Below the pieces are notes generated by a model that worked only from the letters and a program-made list of their open reading frames with translations, was not told the DNA's origin and did no database searches. Both the position numbers and the translations under genes were made by a program. A DNA stretch of 64,000 nt from Planococcus soli (GTDB lineage: Bacteria > Bacillota > Bacilli > Bacillales_A > Planococcaceae), in assembly GCF_016881065.1 (NCBI RefSeq), contig NZ_WXYN01000016.1, forward strand, positions 528,163 through 592,162. Reading direction: 5' to 3'. Below, in pieces: positions 62,051 through 64,000 of the stretch (position 1 is its first letter; each line of letters begins with the position of its first letter).

Positions 62051-63745
62051 ATGGAGAAGTATCGAAAAAGAAAAATCCAGTGGGTCTTAGTAACATTTTT
62101 TATCATTATTTTTTGCGTATTATTTTCTATGAATGTTTTTGCGAAAGAAAGAGTGAGTGTTATTTCTTTTGGAGCTAGTGGTAATGGAGAAAATGATGAG
62201 ACTGAATATATTCAAAAAGCAATCGATTTCCAAAGTGCAGAAAATGGTGGAATTGTTTATTTTCCAAAAGGAATATACAAAATTGATGCGTCAAAGTCTA
62301 TAACTTTAAAGGATAATATTACCCTAGAGTTTGAGGATGGTGTTGTCTTAAAAGCCATTCCAAACAACTTAGAAAATTTTCAAATAATAAAAATTCATGA
62401 TGTTGTGAATGTAAATATTATTGGTAAGGTTACAATTCAAGGGGAGAGGCAAGAACACTTAGGAATTACAGGAGAATGGGGAATGGGAATAAGTATCAGA
62501 GGAGCAACTGATGTTAAAGTGGAAAATCCCATTATTTCTAATAATTGGGGTGACGGAATATACATTGGAAGCACTATATTAAAAAATTATAGCGAGAACA
62601 TTAAAATAATCGGTCCAGTAATAGATAATAATCGAAGACAAGGCATTTCAGTAATTTCAGTTAAAAATCTAGAAATTATAAACGCTGTAATCAGTAAGAC
62701 TAACGGGACAGCGCCGCAGGCTGGAATAGATATCGAACCAAATAATTCTCAAGAAATCTTAGAGAATATAAAAATTTTGAATCTATCAACGGAGAAAAAT
62801 ATTGGATCTGGAGTATTTATGTATCTTGCAAATTTGAAAGGTTCGCTAAATCCAGTAAGTATCTATGTTGACAGCACGAAAAACATTAAAGATGGTTATT
62901 CGGTTAGAGCTACTGAAAACATTAAAGGTACAATTAATGTTGGTGGGTATTATCATATATCTGACAAAGAAATTGTACCAAAACCAATAGTAAGTGCATT
63001 CACAAGTACATCAACAACCATAACAGGAACTGCGCTGGCTGGATCTTCAATTAGTGTTAAAGCCGGAACAACAGTAATTGGAACCGCTAAAACGACAGGT
63101 AGTGGGAATTACACAATTTCAATACCAATACAAAAAACAGGAACTATTTTATCTGTAACAGCAAAAGATGCAGCTGGAAATGTAAGCAAAGAAACAACTG
63201 TAACTGTAGTAGCTGAAAAGTTCTCTGATTTAGAGTTTAATAATTGGTTTTATGACGAAATACTATATCTAGCAGAAGAAAATATAGTTCAAGGATTTCC
63301 CAATGGAAGTTTTCAGCCGAATAAAAACACAACACGTGCCGAAGCAGCAAAGATGCTTGCGACTGCATTAAATATACCGGTATCGACTAAAAAGACTGAA
63401 TATTCGGATTTATCAAGTGGCCATTGGGCAAGTAGTGATATTGCTGCAGTAACATCTGTAGGTTTGTTCAATGGTTATACTGATGGATCTTTCAAGCCTA
63501 ACAGAAATATTACTCGTGCTGAAATGGCGAAGGTTTTGGCATTGGCATATAATCTAGAAGCTAATAATGAGCAAGTATTTAAAGACGTACCATCCACCCA
63601 TTGGGCATCAGAATCAGTTTCAGGAATTTCTCAAAGTAGAATTACTACTGGATATCCAGACAATACTTTCAGACCTAGTGCGGCTACTTCAAGAGCGGAG
63701 TTTTCAGTCTTCCTTGCAAGAGCATTAAATAGTGAGTTCAGATAA
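62051..63745 (+). CDS. SLH-anchored right-handed beta-helix protein
   Basis: 564 aa. Signal peptide ending VFAKE; beta-helix domain (about 33-310) very similar to the preceding gene (ISFGASGNGENDETEYIQKA, NWGDGIYIGST, NRRQGISVISVKNLEI, GSLNPVSIYVDS); one Ig-like (Big-type) domain (about 320-395, TITGTALAGSS, VTAKDAAGNVS); then three SLH motifs (ENIVQGFPNGSFQPNKNTTR, VGLFNGYTDGSFKPNRNITR, SRITTGYPDNTFRPSAATSR). Probably a cell-surface polysaccharide-active or polysaccharide-binding protein. AGAGGTG precedes the ATG. Confidence 0.88.
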   Translation: MEKYRKRKIQWVLVTFFIIIFCVLFSMNVFAKERVSVISFGASGNGENDETEYIQKAIDFQSAENGGIVYFPKGIYKIDASKSITLKDNITLEFEDGVVLKAIPNNLENFQIIKIHDVVNVNIIGKVTIQGERQEHLGITGEWGMGISIRGATDVKVENPIISNNWGDGIYIGSTILKNYSENIKIIGPVIDNNRRQGISVISVKNLEIINAVISKTNGTAPQAGIDIEPNNSQEILENIKILNLSTEKNIGSGVFMYLANLKGSLNPVSIYVDSTKNIKDGYSVRATENIKGTINVGGYYHISDKEIVPKPIVSAFTSTSTTITGTALAGSSISVKAGTTVIGTAKTTGSGNYTISIPIQKTGTILSVTAKDAAGNVSKETTVTVVAEKFSDLEFNNWFYDEILYLAEENIVQGFPNGSFQPNKNTTRAEAAKMLATALNIPVSTKKTEYSDLSSGHWASSDIAAVTSVGLFNGYTDGSFKPNRNITRAEMAKVLALAYNLEANNEQVFKDVPSTHWASESVSGISQSRITTGYPDNTFRPSAATSRAEFSVFLARALNSEFR

Positions 63746-63775
63746 AAACAGAAGTTAGTTATAACGAAAAATTGG

Positions 63776-63828
63776 AGAAGGGCAGTTAAGCTTCATTTTT
63801 CTATAAAAATACTTTAACTGCTCCTTCT
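63776..63828. repeat. Long imperfect hairpin after the beta-helix gene
   Basis: AGAAGG plus GCAGTTAA (63776-63789) pairs with TTAACTGC plus CCTTCT (63814-63828, one bulged T), with ATTTTT/AAAAAT inside. No T tract follows on either strand, so it is not a typical terminator, though it may protect the 3' end of the mRNA. Confidence 0.6.
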
Positions 63829-63874
63829 AATTACGCTAGCACCTATTACAAATATTTAGGGAGTAATAATTAGC

Positions 63875-64000
63875 GGAGATGCAGACATCTCATAGACTGA
63901 TGCCATCCAAAAGCTCAACGAAACTTAAAAAGGTTATAGTTTTGAATTCGATGGACAGCAATGAGTATTGCGGAACGAAAAAGCCACTTGTGCGGAGTTT
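63875..64000 (+). pseudogene. Decayed galU fragment (3' part)
   Basis: Read in the frame of 63875 the conceptual product contains TDAIQKLNE and, after an in-frame TAA, YSFEFDGQQ. These match [10 protein letters not shown] and YAYEFDGQR near the GalU C terminus, at the same distance apart. Stops occur at 63893, 63929 and 63956. No GalU N-terminal part precedes it (the beta-helix gene ends at 63745), so this is a 3' remnant of a second galU. It may continue past the window. Confidence 0.75.

Overview
The window looks like chromosomal DNA of a low-to-moderate GC Gram-positive of the order Bacillales, most likely family Planococcaceae (Planococcus or a close relative). This is inferred from AAGGAGG-type ribosome binding sites, frequent TTG starts, surface proteins carrying three SLH motifs, a CapABC/LCP-type Gram-positive capsule locus, and U-tract terminators. 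No rRNA or tRNA gene was seen.

1-19.1 kb is a cell-surface and secretome region. It holds a membrane acyltransferase, an SLH-anchored 5'-nucleotidase, an SLH-anchored multidomain nuclease, and two paralogous giant subtilases (one with SLH motifs, one without). The gaps between these genes hold three copies (A, B, C) of a composite non-coding element. Each copy has two six-unit arrays with an exact 21-bp period, in opposite orientation around a central palindrome, and adjoins compensating-hairpin modules. I do not recognise this element, and it is the most unusual thing in the window.

19.1-32 kb is a mixed accessory region. It has a REP-associated tyrosine transposase with its REP palindromes, three tandem paralogues of an unknown membrane protein (one broken by an in-frame TGA), a membrane HtrA-like protease, an SH3-NlpC/P60 endopeptidase with a likely WalR box, a patatin-like lipase, a second membrane acyltransferase, small membrane proteins (one of 53 aa), and a secreted 2',3'-cyclic phosphodiesterase/3'-nucleotidase.

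32.5-64 kb is a capsular or exopolysaccharide locus. Conserved regulatory and assembly genes (LCP, SGNH-like, CapA, CapB kinase, CapC phosphatase, CapD, priming transferase) precede a visibly AT-rich, serotype-like block (about 41.7-55.4 kb). That block has glycosyltransferases, O-acetyltransferase, Wzy, Wzx, and the CapE-CapF-CapG pathway to UDP-L-FucNAc. Then come Ugd, a UDP-glucuronate 4-epimerase and GalU, an intact ISL3-family IS, and two secreted beta-helix proteins (one with SLH motifs). A decayed second galU ends the window.

Taken together the genes suggest a cell that displays nucleases, nucleotidases and proteases on an SLH-anchored surface and makes a Wzx/Wzy-dependent polysaccharide that probably contains D-FucNAc, L-FucNAc and an acidic hexuronate. 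The polysaccharide composition is inference from gene content.
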